Positions 1 to 9,599 of a DNA stretch of 64,000 bases are shown here, one piece after another. The notes under the pieces are model-generated. The model worked only from the letters and a program-made list of their open reading frames with translations. It was not told where the DNA came from and did no database searches. Positions within the stretch are counted from its first letter, which is position 1. Each line of letters begins with the position of its first letter. The stretch is from Arcobacter sp. CECT 8986 (lineage in GTDB: Bacteria; Campylobacterota; Campylobacteria; Campylobacterales; Arcobacteraceae). A program made the position numbers and the translations under genes. The stretch covers positions 234,495 through 298,494 of the forward strand of contig NZ_PDKG01000003.1 in assembly GCF_004116725.1 (NCBI RefSeq). Reading direction: 5' to 3'.

Positions 1-264
1 AGGCATTGTATTTTCAAATCCAAGCCCTACCATAACAGCACCTAAAGGTTGACAAGCTTTAGCAGGATTAACTGTAATTGCTTCTCTACTTAAGTTTTTT
101 TCTCTGTATTCCCATGATTTTGTCCACTCTGCAATCTCTTCAACTTTTTGAGGATTTGTTGCACCAACTGAACTTTCAAATTGTTTTTTATTTTCTAAAA
201 CCTCTTGATATTCTGGTTTTAAAAATAGTTTTTGTCCATTTACTATATTATCTACGTCTTGCAT
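1..264 (-). CDS. nifK: Nitrogenase MoFe protein beta chain, N-terminal part
   Basis: Only the first 88 codons are in the window; the gene runs off the left edge. It begins with MQDVDNIVNGQK and the last visible residues are GFENTMP. The segment NPAKACQPLGAV is the conserved NifK stretch containing a P-cluster cysteine. The start codon lies one base beyond the nifD stop, so nifD and nifK are translated as a tightly coupled pair. With NifD it forms the alpha2beta2 MoFe protein that reduces N2 in the cytoplasm. Identification rests on this motif and the position after nifD. Confidence 0.93.
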   Translation of the reverse strand, partial: MQDVDNIVNGQKLFLKPEYQEVLENKKQFESSVGATNPQKVEEIAEWTKSWEYREKNLSREAITVNPAKACQPLGAVMVGLGFENTMP

Positions 265-265
265 A

Positions 266-1732
266 TTACGCTCCTATCTCTTCTTTTTCCCATGGTGCTT
301 GAGTATGATTCCATACAGGTGAATTCATAGCCAAATCCATATCTTTTGCAAATACTGCAAATGCATCATATCCATGATAAGGACCACTATAATCCCATGA
401 GTGCATCTGTCTAAAAGGTAATCCCATTTTTTGGAATACATATTTCTCTTTTACCCCAGCAGCTACTAAATCTGGTCTCATTTTTTTAACAAACTGTTCA
501 AGTTCGAACTCATTTGCATCATCATAAATCAAAGTAGATCTTTTTAAATCCTCTTTTGTTCTTTTATAATCATCTCCATGTGCAAACTCATAACCAGTTC
601 CAATAACTTCCATACCTAAATCTTCATATGCTCCAATAACGTGTCTTGGTCTTAATCCACCAACATAAAGCATAACTTTTTTACCCTCTAATAAAGGTCT
701 ATATTTTGCAATAACAGCATCAGTCATAGCAGTATATTTTGCAATAACTTCTTCAGTTTTCTTTTGAATTTTTTCATCAAAAAATGCTGCAATTTTTCTT
801 AAACTTTCAGTAGTATTTGATGGTCCAAAAAAGTTATATTCCATCCAAGGAATACCAAACTCTTGTTCCATATGTCTTGAAATATAGTTCATTGATCTAT
901 AACAATGAAGTAAATTTAATTTTGATTTTGGAGCAATAGCCATCTCTTTATAAGAAGCATCACCAGACCATTGTGCAATTACTCTTAATCCTATCTCTTC
1001 TAATAAAATTCTTGTTGCCCATGCATCTCCACCAATATTATAATCTCCAATAATTGATACATCATAAGGTGTTGATTCAAAATCTTTTTTATATGAACTA
1101 TCAGGCATCACATGATCTCTAATCATATCATTTGCAATATGATGTCCTAAACTTTGAGAAACACCTCTAAACCCTTCACATGAAACTGCTACAGTTTGAT
1201 GTCCAGTCTCTTTTTTGTGGATTTTTGCAACTGATTGAATATCATCACCAATTAGACCAATTGGACATTCAGATTGAACAGAAATACCATTATTTAAAGG
1301 GAAAAGTTCATCTATCTCTTCAAGAGCTTTTTTTAACTTTTTATCCCCACCAAAAACAATATCTTTTTCATTAAAATCAGTTGAGAAGTTCATAGTTACA
1401 AATGTATCAACACCTGTTGTACCAATATAGTAATTTCTTCTTCCACCTCTTGAGTATTGACCACAACCAATAGGACCATGAGAAATATGAATCATATCTT
1501 TAATTGGTCCCCAAACAACCCCTTTAGAACCTGCATATGCACATCCTCTTTGAGACATAACTCCAGGAACTGTTTGTTTATTACTTCTTGTTGTATCACA
1601 AGAACCTTTTACGCCTTCTGGACTATCAACTCCTAAGTGCTTAGCTCTATTTTTAGCAGCTTTTGCAGGATAAGCACTTAAAACTTCTTCAATAGCCTCT
1701 TGCTGTTGAGTTTGTAATGTTTCTTCACCCAT
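266..1732 (-). CDS. nifD: Nitrogenase MoFe protein alpha chain
   Basis: This 488-residue protein has the normal NifD length. Visible landmarks are the P-cluster cysteine regions ([11 protein letters not shown] and GPIGCGQYS), [13 protein letters not shown] carrying the substrate-channel histidine, [13 protein letters not shown] with the FeMo-cofactor cysteine, and [14 protein letters not shown] with the cofactor histidine. All ligands needed for an active Mo-nitrogenase are present. It sits between the 117-aa orphan gene and nifK, all on the minus strand, in the operon driven by the sigma-54 promoter upstream of nifH. Confidence 0.98.
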   Translation of the reverse strand: MGEETLQTQQQEAIEEVLSAYPAKAAKNRAKHLGVDSPEGVKGSCDTTRSNKQTVPGVMSQRGCAYAGSKGVVWGPIKDMIHISHGPIGCGQYSRGGRRNYYIGTTGVDTFVTMNFSTDFNEKDIVFGGDKKLKKALEEIDELFPLNNGISVQSECPIGLIGDDIQSVAKIHKKETGHQTVAVSCEGFRGVSQSLGHHIANDMIRDHVMPDSSYKKDFESTPYDVSIIGDYNIGGDAWATRILLEEIGLRVIAQWSGDASYKEMAIAPKSKLNLLHCYRSMNYISRHMEQEFGIPWMEYNFFGPSNTTESLRKIAAFFDEKIQKKTEEVIAKYTAMTDAVIAKYRPLLEGKKVMLYVGGLRPRHVIGAYEDLGMEVIGTGYEFAHGDDYKRTKEDLKRSTLIYDDANEFELEQFVKKMRPDLVAAGVKEKYVFQKMGLPFRQMHSWDYSGPYHGYDAFAVFAKDMDLAMNSPVWNHTQAPWEKEEIGA

Positions 1733-1750
1733 GTTTCTTCCTCTTTATAT

Positions 1751-2104
1751 TTATGCTACTTTTACTCTGTAAAGATTCATATCATCTAATTTTTTACAAA
1801 GTTCCTTTGTTATCTCTTTATCTACTGATTTTGAGATTTCAGAAATTTGATATTTATTTGTGTAATAAACCATTTTTGTTTCACCTTCAATTTCTGAATT
1901 TTCATAATAATCAACAAATGCTGTATGAGCAAATGTTCCTTCTGGAACTACTAACTCTTCTAAAATAGTTCCTTCTCTTGTTTCACTTGTTAAAGTAACA
2001 GTTTTACCTTTTGATTCAATTCCATCTTCTACTTTTTCAATAACTTTATCAAAACTTACATCATTTCCCATTTCTGCTGGAAAGTGGTATCCACAAATAA
2101 ACAT
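1751..2104 (-). CDS. Uncharacterised 117-aa protein between nifH and nifD
   Basis: I do not recognise the family. The start is clear: an AAAGGAG ribosome-binding site precedes the ATG by about six bases. The protein is acidic and soluble-looking, has no signal peptide, and has two cysteines (in MFICGYHF and in ELCKKLDD), with an alternating strand/helix feel and a charged central part. It lies 36 bases after nifH and 18 bases before nifD, so it is almost certainly co-transcribed with the structural genes. In archaea and some anaerobes this slot holds the PII-like nifI genes, but the sequence does not look like PII (no recognisable T-loop). A regulator or chaperone of nitrogenase is a guess from position only. 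Confidence 0.85.
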   Translation of the reverse strand: MFICGYHFPAEMGNDVSFDKVIEKVEDGIESKGKTVTLTSETREGTILEELVVPEGTFAHTAFVDYYENSEIEGETKMVYYTNKYQISEISKSVDKEITKELCKKLDDMNLYRVKVA

Positions 2105-2140
2105 TTTTTCTCCTTTTATTACTTTAATTTTTACTATTTT

Positions 2141-3067
<927 letters not shown>

Positions 3068-3086
3068 TTATGTTTACTAAAACAGA

Positions 3087-3105
3087 AAATGCATTTAATG
3101 TTCCA
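3087..3105 (-). promoter_or_regulatory. Sigma-54 (-24/-12) promoter of nifH
   Basis: The minus strand reads TGGAACATTAAATGCATTT. GG and GC are separated by exactly ten bases, as sigma-54 promoters require. It matches the other nif promoters in this window (GGAACA then TGCAT) and points at nifH. Confidence 0.85.
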
Positions 3106-3162
3106 CAGAAGATTTTTCTAAATAAAATTATTTTAATTTAGTGATTTTTTAGATAATTTAAC

Positions 3163-3168
3163 TATAAT
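3163..3168 (+). promoter_or_regulatory. Possible -10 box for the MOSC-domain gene
   Basis: A TATAAT hexamer lies 44 bases before the ATG at 3212 in the nifH/MOSC divergent region. No clear -35 is visible, which is usual for Campylobacterota. In such AT-rich DNA the match is weak evidence. Confidence 0.35.
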
Positions 3169-3211
3169 AATTCAAAATAACTATAGATTTTTAGATAAAT
3201 AGGAACACACA

Positions 3212-3835
3212 ATGGAAGTAAATTTAAAAAGTATTGCAATTGGAAAAATAAAAAATTATTCAAAAAATGACAAAGAATTTGAAAGTGCTTATAAAAAAGA
3301 TATTTTTTTAGATTCTGCAAAGATTGATTTTGATGGATTTATTGATGATTTTCAAGCAGATAAAAGATACCATGGAGGAGCAGATAAAGCTATTCATATT
3401 GGTTCAAATACTCACCTTTTGAAAAATCCTGATTTTGATAAACTTTTTATTGGATGTAATATAATAGTTGAAAGATTAGATGAAAAAGATATTTGCGTAG
3501 GAGATATTTATAAAATTGGTGAAGTGCAAATTCAAGTAACTCAACCAAGACATCCTTGTTGGAAAATTGGAGCAATCTTTAATAAAGAGATAAATAGATA
3601 CATTGTTAAAAATCATGCAACAGGTTGGTATGTAAAAGTTCTAAAAGAAGGGACTATCAATATATCAGATAAAATAGTTTTAGAAAAAAGAGTTTCAAAT
3701 TTAACAATTTATGATTTATCAAGTTTTCTTAAAAATAAACCAAATGATAAAAGAATAATAAATGAAATTCTAGAATCAGAATTTATCGCACAAAGTTATA
3801 AAAAAGATTTTTTAAAAGCATTAGATAAAAAGTAA
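3212..3835 (+). CDS. MOSC-domain protein (YiiM-like)
   Basis: This 207-residue protein has the MOSC hallmarks: the N-terminal LKSIAIGKIKNYS, then QADKRYHGGADKAIHIGS, and a central QPRHPCWKIG whose cysteine is the conserved sulfur-carrying or Mo-binding candidate. MOSC domains deliver or bind molybdenum-cofactor sulfur; YiiM relatives reduce N-hydroxylated compounds using Moco. It is divergent from nifH and convergent with the DUF2235 gene, sharing a palindromic terminator with the latter. A link to Mo handling for nitrogenase is possible but unproven, because the gene has its own non-sigma-54 upstream region. Confidence 0.85.
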   Translation: MEVNLKSIAIGKIKNYSKNDKEFESAYKKDIFLDSAKIDFDGFIDDFQADKRYHGGADKAIHIGSNTHLLKNPDFDKLFIGCNIIVERLDEKDICVGDIYKIGEVQIQVTQPRHPCWKIGAIFNKEINRYIVKNHATGWYVKVLKEGTINISDKIVLEKRVSNLTIYDLSSFLKNKPNDKRIINEILESEFIAQSYKKDFLKALDKK

Positions 3836-3849
3836 ACTTACTTTTTATC
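3824..3849. terminator. Bidirectional terminator between convergent genes
   Basis: A perfect 12-bp inverted repeat (GATAAAAAGTAA and its complement) is separated by two bases. It straddles the stop of the MOSC gene and the end of the DUF2235 gene. The A- and T-rich arms give a U-run in either direction. Confidence 0.7.
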
Positions 3850-6439
3850 CTCTTGTAAACTTCTCTCCAGATGCAGTATAGATAACTCTTTTTCCATAAA
3901 AATCAGTTCTGTCTTTATTCTCAAAAGAGGCTTTATTTACAAAATCAGCATATTTTGAAGAGTGATGAATATAATTATCTTTTAGTTTTTTATATTTATC
4001 ATCATCATTTTTAAACTCTCCTTTTACTTCCAATACTTTATATATACTAGTTAAAAAATCATCTTTTTTTAAACTGTATAAAGATAAAGAACCAAAAGGA
4101 ACAATCTCTAAAGCTTCTTTTTTACCTAAATGTTTGCCTTTTGTCATATCTTTATAAATAGCTCTTTCATACATAATTTTCAATGTTACATATTCATATT
4201 TATTTAAAATCTCTTTTTTATGCATATATAAAAAAAGAACTGGTTGAAGCATGGATGTTCCTGTAATCACTTCTGGAATAATACAATAATAAAATCCATC
4301 TTCATTATTTTCTTTTATATCATCTTTTGATTTTACTTTTTTTATATTATTTGTATTTAGCCAATTATATTTTTTATTCCATGCAAGTAGTATATTTTCT
4401 ATATTTATTGGGATTTTATCATAATCTTTAACATATCTTTTAGTTAATAAAGTAGTTTCACTATTATCATTATATCCACCTCCAACATCTGAATGAGCTC
4501 CAGGGATAAAATACTCTTCAAACTTTTTTCCACCACTTAAAGTTGTTCCTTCTGTTTTTTGTAACTCTTGATTTTTATCTAAAAAAATAGAGTATGCATC
4601 AAAGTTATATCTAAACTCATCATTTGCCATAAGATGAACAACTTGCCCTATTTTTTTGTCATTTCCATCTTTGAAAAAATCTAAATTTAAAGTTTCAAAA
4701 TCATTTGCTTGTTTTATACCAAAGTGAGGAACAGTATCATAAACTCCAGCAAATCTAAAATTTATAGATTCTATTGTTATTTTTTCTTTTCCATAGTATG
4801 GATTTTTTACTCTACTTCTTCCTGAACCATAATATCTTTTTTGTGTATTTAAAGGATTATAATACCTTTTTCCATCAATAGATACTATGTCATTACTTCC
4901 AAAAAAAGGTGTGAAGATATTTTCACCTTTTTTCATTTTTATACTATACTTATCATCACTTTTTTCTGAATTATTTAAAATAGAACAGATAAAATGCCTA
5001 GCTGTTGCTGCACCTCTACTAAAACCAAAAACATCAAAATATAATTCAGTTATATAACTAATTTTTGATGCTCGAAACTGTTCTGCTATTTTTATACAAG
5101 TATAAATAATATGAGCTTCTATTCCTGTCTTATCTTTTGTTAAAAACTTTTCTCCACCAAGACCAGAACCAAATAAAACAGAATCTTCTTTATACCCTTC
5201 TTGAATAAAAGGATTATTTGTTCCAGCACCACTTTCATATAATTTAAATCTAGTTGTTGAAAGAATAGTTTTATCTCTTTTTACATCTGCTCCATCATAA
5301 AGATTATATAATCTACTAATATTTGTCTCACCATTTACAAAACTACTATCTTCACTATCATCAACTAATATATTTTCTCTTATAAATTCTTCTCTATTTT
5401 TTTCTTCACTTGTATTTAACTCTTTTTTTACATCAACAAAATATTCAAATACTTTTTTTGCATGATTTGCTTTTAGACTTTGAAGTAACTCTTTTTCTTC
5501 TGTTTCTAAATTTGAATCTTCATCAAAATATCTTATCTCTTTTTTTGCTTTATCAATTTGAGAAAGCAATAAAAGTAAAACCTCATCATTCATTTTAGGA
5601 CTTGGTTCTGATAGTATGTACTCTTGAATTGAATTATATTCTTCAGTTTTAGTTTTTGGCTCAAATAAGAAACTTCTATTATCTTCAATATATTTAGCAG
5701 GCTCATCTAAAAAATCTACATAATTCCTATAAAAATTTATATTATAGATATTATTATTTGTACCATCAAAAAAGACTCCATATTCAATGACTACTTCAGG
5801 CATATATGAAGCTGTAATATTCTCTTCATAAATAATTACTTCAAGCTCTTTTTTAGGAGAGTCTTTTTTTATATTATATACATAAGGAATAGATACTATT
5901 ATATAAGCACTCTCTTTTTCTAAATTTCTTATTTGTTCTTCATTTATTATCTTTTGGCAACTATCTTTATTAAAATATAAAGTTCCTATGCTTTTAGTAT
6001 CATCATTTTGTTTTAAGCTATCTTCTAGTTTTTGATTATAAGCATGATTATAACCTTTTGCTTTTAGAACACTCCCATATGAATTTGCATTATATAAATT
6101 CAAAGAAGTCAAATTTACTATTTTTTTATTTATTTCTATTTTTGAAAAAGAGGTTAATTTACTTTTTATTAGATTTTCACTCTCTTTTGTTATAGCTTGT
6201 GTTAAATATTTGCTATATTCATCTTTTACTTTATTTAATATTTTCTTTTTATCTTTTTCATCTTTATTTATTATTTCACTCTCTTCTTCAGATACAATAA
6301 TATAAGCACATCTAGTTCTAGAAGAGGAGTCATAATCATCTATATTTTTACTAGTCTCTTCAATAGAGTATCTATAAAAATGTGCACCTTCACTCTCTTT
6401 AAAAAAAACTTCTCCTATTGTTATATCATTACTACTCAT
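3845..6439 (-). CDS. DUF2235 (Tle1-like) putative phospholipase effector
   Basis: This 864-residue protein has the DUF2235/Tle1 alpha/beta-hydrolase features: FFDGTNNN (residues 223-230), the nucleophile elbow VFGFSRGAA, and PGAHSDVGGGYND, which carries the expected acidic and histidine region. Tle1 enzymes are antibacterial phospholipases delivered by type VI secretion. The first 215 residues are charged and unassigned. The gene overlaps the upstream Sel1-repeat lipoprotein gene by 8 bases, the arrangement expected for an effector and its periplasmic immunity or adaptor protein. No hcp, vgrG or PAAR gene is visible here. The composition is more AT- and Lys-rich than the flanking nif genes, suggesting separate acquisition. 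Delivery and target are inference. Confidence 0.8.
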   Translation of the reverse strand: MSSNDITIGEVFFKESEGAHFYRYSIEETSKNIDDYDSSSRTRCAYIIVSEEESEIINKDEKDKKKILNKVKDEYSKYLTQAITKESENLIKSKLTSFSKIEINKKIVNLTSLNLYNANSYGSVLKAKGYNHAYNQKLEDSLKQNDDTKSIGTLYFNKDSCQKIINEEQIRNLEKESAYIIVSIPYVYNIKKDSPKKELEVIIYEENITASYMPEVVIEYGVFFDGTNNNIYNINFYRNYVDFLDEPAKYIEDNRSFLFEPKTKTEEYNSIQEYILSEPSPKMNDEVLLLLLSQIDKAKKEIRYFDEDSNLETEEKELLQSLKANHAKKVFEYFVDVKKELNTSEEKNREEFIRENILVDDSEDSSFVNGETNISRLYNLYDGADVKRDKTILSTTRFKLYESGAGTNNPFIQEGYKEDSVLFGSGLGGEKFLTKDKTGIEAHIIYTCIKIAEQFRASKISYITELYFDVFGFSRGAATARHFICSILNNSEKSDDKYSIKMKKGENIFTPFFGSNDIVSIDGKRYYNPLNTQKRYYGSGRSRVKNPYYGKEKITIESINFRFAGVYDTVPHFGIKQANDFETLNLDFFKDGNDKKIGQVVHLMANDEFRYNFDAYSIFLDKNQELQKTEGTTLSGGKKFEEYFIPGAHSDVGGGYNDNSETTLLTKRYVKDYDKIPINIENILLAWNKKYNWLNTNNIKKVKSKDDIKENNEDGFYYCIIPEVITGTSMLQPVLFLYMHKKEILNKYEYVTLKIMYERAIYKDMTKGKHLGKKEALEIVPFGSLSLYSLKKDDFLTSIYKVLEVKGEFKNDDDKYKKLKDNYIHHSSKYADFVNKASFENKDRTDFYGKRVIYTASGEKFTRG

Positions 6440-7547
6440 AAATAATTCCTAACTCTTTTAATCTAGCTATTGCATTATATTTTACACTTGAATCTAAAGC
6501 TTTTTTATACCACTCTATGGCTTTTTCTTTGTTTTTTAAATAATCTTGATAAGTTAATCCAAGATTATATGCAGCTTTATCATTACCTTTTTTATAGGCC
6601 AATTCATACCACTTTATTGATTTTTCATAATCTTTATTTTTTGTATATACATTTGCTACACTTGCAAGACAAGAGATACAATCTAACTCTTCATAACCTT
6701 TTTTAAACCAATAAATTGCTTTTTGATTATCTTTTAATACTTCCCAATATATAAAGCCTAGTCTATTTACAGATTCTTCACTTCCAAGTTCTAAGCCTTT
6801 TTTATACCACTCTATTGCCTTTTCATAATCTTTTAAATCTTCTTCATAATATGTACCTAACGCAGCTGCACACAATCCAGAGCCAAGTTCATATCCTTTT
6901 TTATAATAATCAAGACCTTTTTTATCATCTTTAAATAATTTTTCTTTTCTATAAAAAACACCCAAACTATGATAAGCACCAAGTTCTCCCAACTTAGCAG
7001 CTTCTTTAAAAGTCTCAATAGCTTTTTCATACTTCTCTTGTTTTCTATATATATGAGCCATTGCTAGCAACGAATAAGTATCACCTTTTTCAAAGGATTT
7101 CTCATACCACTTTAATGCTTTTTTATATTGAAACCTCTTATCATAAATTACACCTAAATTATGTGCTGCTTTTTCTTTTCCATTATTTGCTGCTATTTTA
7201 TAATATTCTATTGCTTTATCTTTTTCATTTAAAAAGTTTGAATACAAACTTCCCAATTGCAAGTAAGACTCTATACTCCCTTTTTCTTTCCCTTTATTAA
7301 AATACTCTTCAGCTTTTTTATAATCTTTATCTCTCATATAATACAAGCCTACACAGTTATAACCTTGTATCTCTCCATCTTTGATTAACTTTTTATAATC
7401 TTCTAAATCTTCTTTTGTATAAATTCTCTTATTACACTGTTTTATATCATATATACTTTTTTTTAATTCTACTTTTTCATCACGACATGAAGCCAATAAC
7501 ATTGAAAAAATAATTAGGATAAATAGGGATTTTATAGATAAGTTCAA
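6432..7547 (-). CDS. Sel1-repeat lipoprotein, probable immunity partner of the DUF2235 protein
   Basis: The N-terminus is a lipoprotein signal with lipobox LLASC (cysteine at residue 21), so the mature protein should be membrane-anchored in the cell envelope. The rest is about eight Sel1/TPR-like repeats of some 36 residues (patterns such as AIEWYKKGLELGS and KALKWYEKSFEKGD). It precedes and overlaps the DUF2235 gene by 8 bases. Immunity proteins of Tle lipases are commonly lipoproteins, and Sel1 proteins are known beside some of them. The alternative is an unrelated scaffold lipoprotein. Confidence 0.8.
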   Translation of the reverse strand: MNLSIKSLFILIIFSMLLASCRDEKVELKKSIYDIKQCNKRIYTKEDLEDYKKLIKDGEIQGYNCVGLYYMRDKDYKKAEEYFNKGKEKGSIESYLQLGSLYSNFLNEKDKAIEYYKIAANNGKEKAAHNLGVIYDKRFQYKKALKWYEKSFEKGDTYSLLAMAHIYRKQEKYEKAIETFKEAAKLGELGAYHSLGVFYRKEKLFKDDKKGLDYYKKGYELGSGLCAAALGTYYEEDLKDYEKAIEWYKKGLELGSEESVNRLGFIYWEVLKDNQKAIYWFKKGYEELDCISCLASVANVYTKNKDYEKSIKWYELAYKKGNDKAAYNLGLTYQDYLKNKEKAIEWYKKALDSSVKYNAIARLKELGIIYE

Positions 7548-7632
7548 AACAAACCTTAATAATAATTTTTTTGATTATATTAAAATTTATATTCATTTAG
7601 GTTTAAATAATTTTTTTAGTAGTAAAATAATT

Positions 7633-8880
7633 TTATAAACTTTCCACCTTATAAAGTTTTTTTCTCTCTTTAGAAGAAGGAATATCTAAGATTTTTCGAT
7701 ATTTAGTAACTGTTCTTCTTACCATTTTAAGATTATATTTTTCAAAAACTTTTTCTAAAATATGTTGGTCTGTTAAAGGTTCAGTTCTATTTTCATACTC
7801 AATTAAACTCTTAATATAGCTTTTAATTTGAGAAGAAGATAAATCTTTATTATTAACTGCATTTGTAAAAAAGTGTTTTAAAGGAAATACTCCTAAACTA
7901 CATTCAATATATTTATTTGCAACTGCTCTACTTATAGTTGATTCTGCAAAATTAAGTTCATTTGCTAATTCTTGCATAGAGAAAGGTTTAAGTTCACCAC
8001 CTACAAAAAATGATATTTGTTTTTCTACAATTAATAATACAATTTTATAAAGAGTTGATTTTCTTAAATTTAATAGATTTACCAAATCTCTTGCTTGTTT
8101 TATCTTCTCTTTTATTTCTGATTTTTTAGAAGAGAAAGGGTCTTTTACTTCTATGTCTGGATAATAAGCATTATTTATTTTTATATTTATATCCTCATTT
8201 ACTTCCACAAAAAAATCTGGAATTATTTGAGTATTTGTATTTATATACTCAATTGCAGGAGGATTATTAAAATGTTTTATAACTTCTTTTGCATCTTCAA
8301 ATCTATGATGAGTTGCATACTTATCTAAAACTTTTATATTTTTAATGATTTTTTTTATAAATTTATAGAGTTCATCATCAATTTTCTTATCAGAAGCATC
8401 AAGTTGAAATAAAAATGATTCTGATAAATCTATTGAGCCAACACCACTTGGTTCTAACATTGAAAACCTTTGTCTAATTGATTCTACATAAGTTGAAGTA
8501 ACATTACAATTTATAGCAATACTTTCAATATCTCCTTCAAAATATCCCTCTTCATTTATATCACATAAAATTTCAGTTGCAACTTTTTGTGAATTTGGAG
8601 TTGGAAAAAGAGGTTCGCATATTTGTTCACTTATTTTATCATTTAATGACTTCTTATATATTGCTAAAGACTCAACAAATTCAGAGCTAGGGCCTTGAGA
8701 TATAAAATCATTATAAAAGTCTTTTGGTTTTTTAACCTCTAAAAATGGATTTTCATAAGATATATTTTTTAGATGTTTTTCTAAATCTTGAAGTGAAGAT
8801 TGTAGCATTGGAAGCCATAACTTCAAAGATAAACTAAGACTTTGTTTTTGTGCTATTGATGTTGATAATACTTGTGCCAT
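7633..8880 (-). CDS. rpoN: RNA polymerase sigma-54 factor
   Basis: This 415-residue protein has the three sigma-54 parts: a Gln/Leu-rich region I (SIAQKQSLSLSLKLWLPMLQ), the core-binding domain, and the C-terminal DNA-binding domain with FAESTISRAVANKY and the RpoN box, read here as VRRTVTKYR near residue 385. It directs core polymerase to -24/-12 promoters and needs an AAA+ activator. It follows the nif ferredoxin on the same strand but is separated by a strong hairpin. Its place inside the nif island suggests it serves the seven -24/-12 promoters found here; whether it is the only copy in the genome cannot be seen. Confidence 0.97.
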   Translation of the reverse strand: MAQVLSTSIAQKQSLSLSLKLWLPMLQSSLQDLEKHLKNISYENPFLEVKKPKDFYNDFISQGPSSEFVESLAIYKKSLNDKISEQICEPLFPTPNSQKVATEILCDINEEGYFEGDIESIAINCNVTSTYVESIRQRFSMLEPSGVGSIDLSESFLFQLDASDKKIDDELYKFIKKIIKNIKVLDKYATHHRFEDAKEVIKHFNNPPAIEYINTNTQIIPDFFVEVNEDINIKINNAYYPDIEVKDPFSSKKSEIKEKIKQARDLVNLLNLRKSTLYKIVLLIVEKQISFFVGGELKPFSMQELANELNFAESTISRAVANKYIECSLGVFPLKHFFTNAVNNKDLSSSQIKSYIKSLIEYENRTEPLTDQHILEKVFEKYNLKMVRRTVTKYRKILDIPSSKERKKLYKVESL

Positions 8881-8901
8881 ATTCTTACCTACTCTTTTTA
8901 C

Positions 8902-8936
8902 ATTCTACTCAAATTCAAAAACAATTTGAGTAGAAT
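8902..8936. terminator. Strong hairpin between ferredoxin and rpoN
   Basis: A perfect 14-bp inverted repeat (ATTCTACTCAAATT and its complement) with a 7-base loop lies in the 68-base gap. There is a short T-run on the minus side. It probably ends or attenuates the nifX-to-ferredoxin transcript before rpoN. Confidence 0.65.
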
Positions 8937-8948
8937 TATGTATATTTA

Positions 8949-9245
8949 TTAGTATTTAATTCTAACTACACCATTTGGCTTAACTATTTTCATTTGACAT
9001 GAAAGTCTAGTTTTATCTGTACATGTTCCTGCACAAGCCTCTTTTATTACTTTTTTCTCTTTTTCATTTATCTCTGATAAAAACTCCATACCCTGTTCTA
9101 TTTCTACGATACAAGTACCGCATTCTCCATCTCTACAACCAAAAGGTAAAGCAGACCCAGATGCTTCAACAACATCTTGGATTGTACTTCCTGGTTTTAC
9201 ATTAATTGCTAAAAAATCATTTATAATCTCTACTCTTGTTGTCAT
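8949..9245 (-). CDS. Plant-type 2Fe-2S ferredoxin of the nif operon
   Basis: This 98-residue ferredoxin has the ligand pattern C37-x4-C42-x2-C45 (PFGCRDGECGTC) and C83 in LSCQMKI, which bind one [2Fe-2S] cluster. Two extra cysteines (C71, C75) are present. Such ferredoxins in nif operons carry electrons for nitrogenase or cofactor assembly. It is preceded by a paralogous gene that lacks three of the four ligands. The closest named genes would be the fdx genes of other nif clusters, but I cannot assign a precise symbol. Confidence 0.92.
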   Translation of the reverse strand: MTTRVEIINDFLAINVKPGSTIQDVVEASGSALPFGCRDGECGTCIVEIEQGMEFLSEINEKEKKVIKEACAGTCTDKTRLSCQMKIVKPNGVVRIKY

Positions 9246-9302
9246 CTTTTTTCCTTTAATTTAATTTATATGGTTTTACTAAAATATCACCTTTGATTAG
9301 CA

Positions 9303-9596
9303 TCATTGGTGCAATTCTAATTTTGGACTAATTGTAAATTGTTGGCATTGTAAAGCTTCATCTTTTGAAATTGCTCCAAGTTCAACTAATAAATCTAATT
9401 CTTCATCTTCCATGTAACTTGTTGGTTCTTCATCTGCTAAGTTTTCCACTTCAATTAAACTTTTTGAATAATCACTTGTGTCACCTGAAATTGGAACATG
9501 TTTCTCTTTTGCTAACCTTACAATTGGTTCACCAATTTTTGCATCATAAACACCATCTGTATTTGTATCAAAATGCATAAAAATCACTTTTGCCAT
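9303..9596 (-). CDS. Ferredoxin-like protein lacking three of four cluster ligands
   Basis: This 97-residue protein aligns without gaps to the neighbouring 2Fe-2S ferredoxin at a constant one-residue offset around the ligand sites. The ligand region PFGCRDGECGTCIVEIE corresponds here to PISGDTSDYSKSLIEVE, so Cys37, 42 and 45 become Gly38, Tyr43 and Ser46. The fourth ligand is kept as Cys84 in ALQCQQ. The protein should fold like a ferredoxin but cannot bind a normal [2Fe-2S] cluster. The reading frame is intact with a good ribosome-binding site (AAAGGAG), so it is not an obvious pseudogene. A docking or regulatory role at nitrogenase or its assembly factors is inference. It lies between nifZ and the intact ferredoxin. 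Confidence 0.85.
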   Translation of the reverse strand: MAKVIFMHFDTNTDGVYDAKIGEPIVRLAKEKHVPISGDTSDYSKSLIEVENLADEEPTSYMEDEELDLLVELGAISKDEALQCQQFTISPKLELHQ

Positions 9597-9599
9597 TCT

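Noticed and set aside
3203..3217. GGAACACACAATGG just before and across the MOSC start, resembling a -24/-12 promoter
   Set aside because: The second element is GG instead of GC and it overlaps the start codon, so it cannot be a promoter for that gene.
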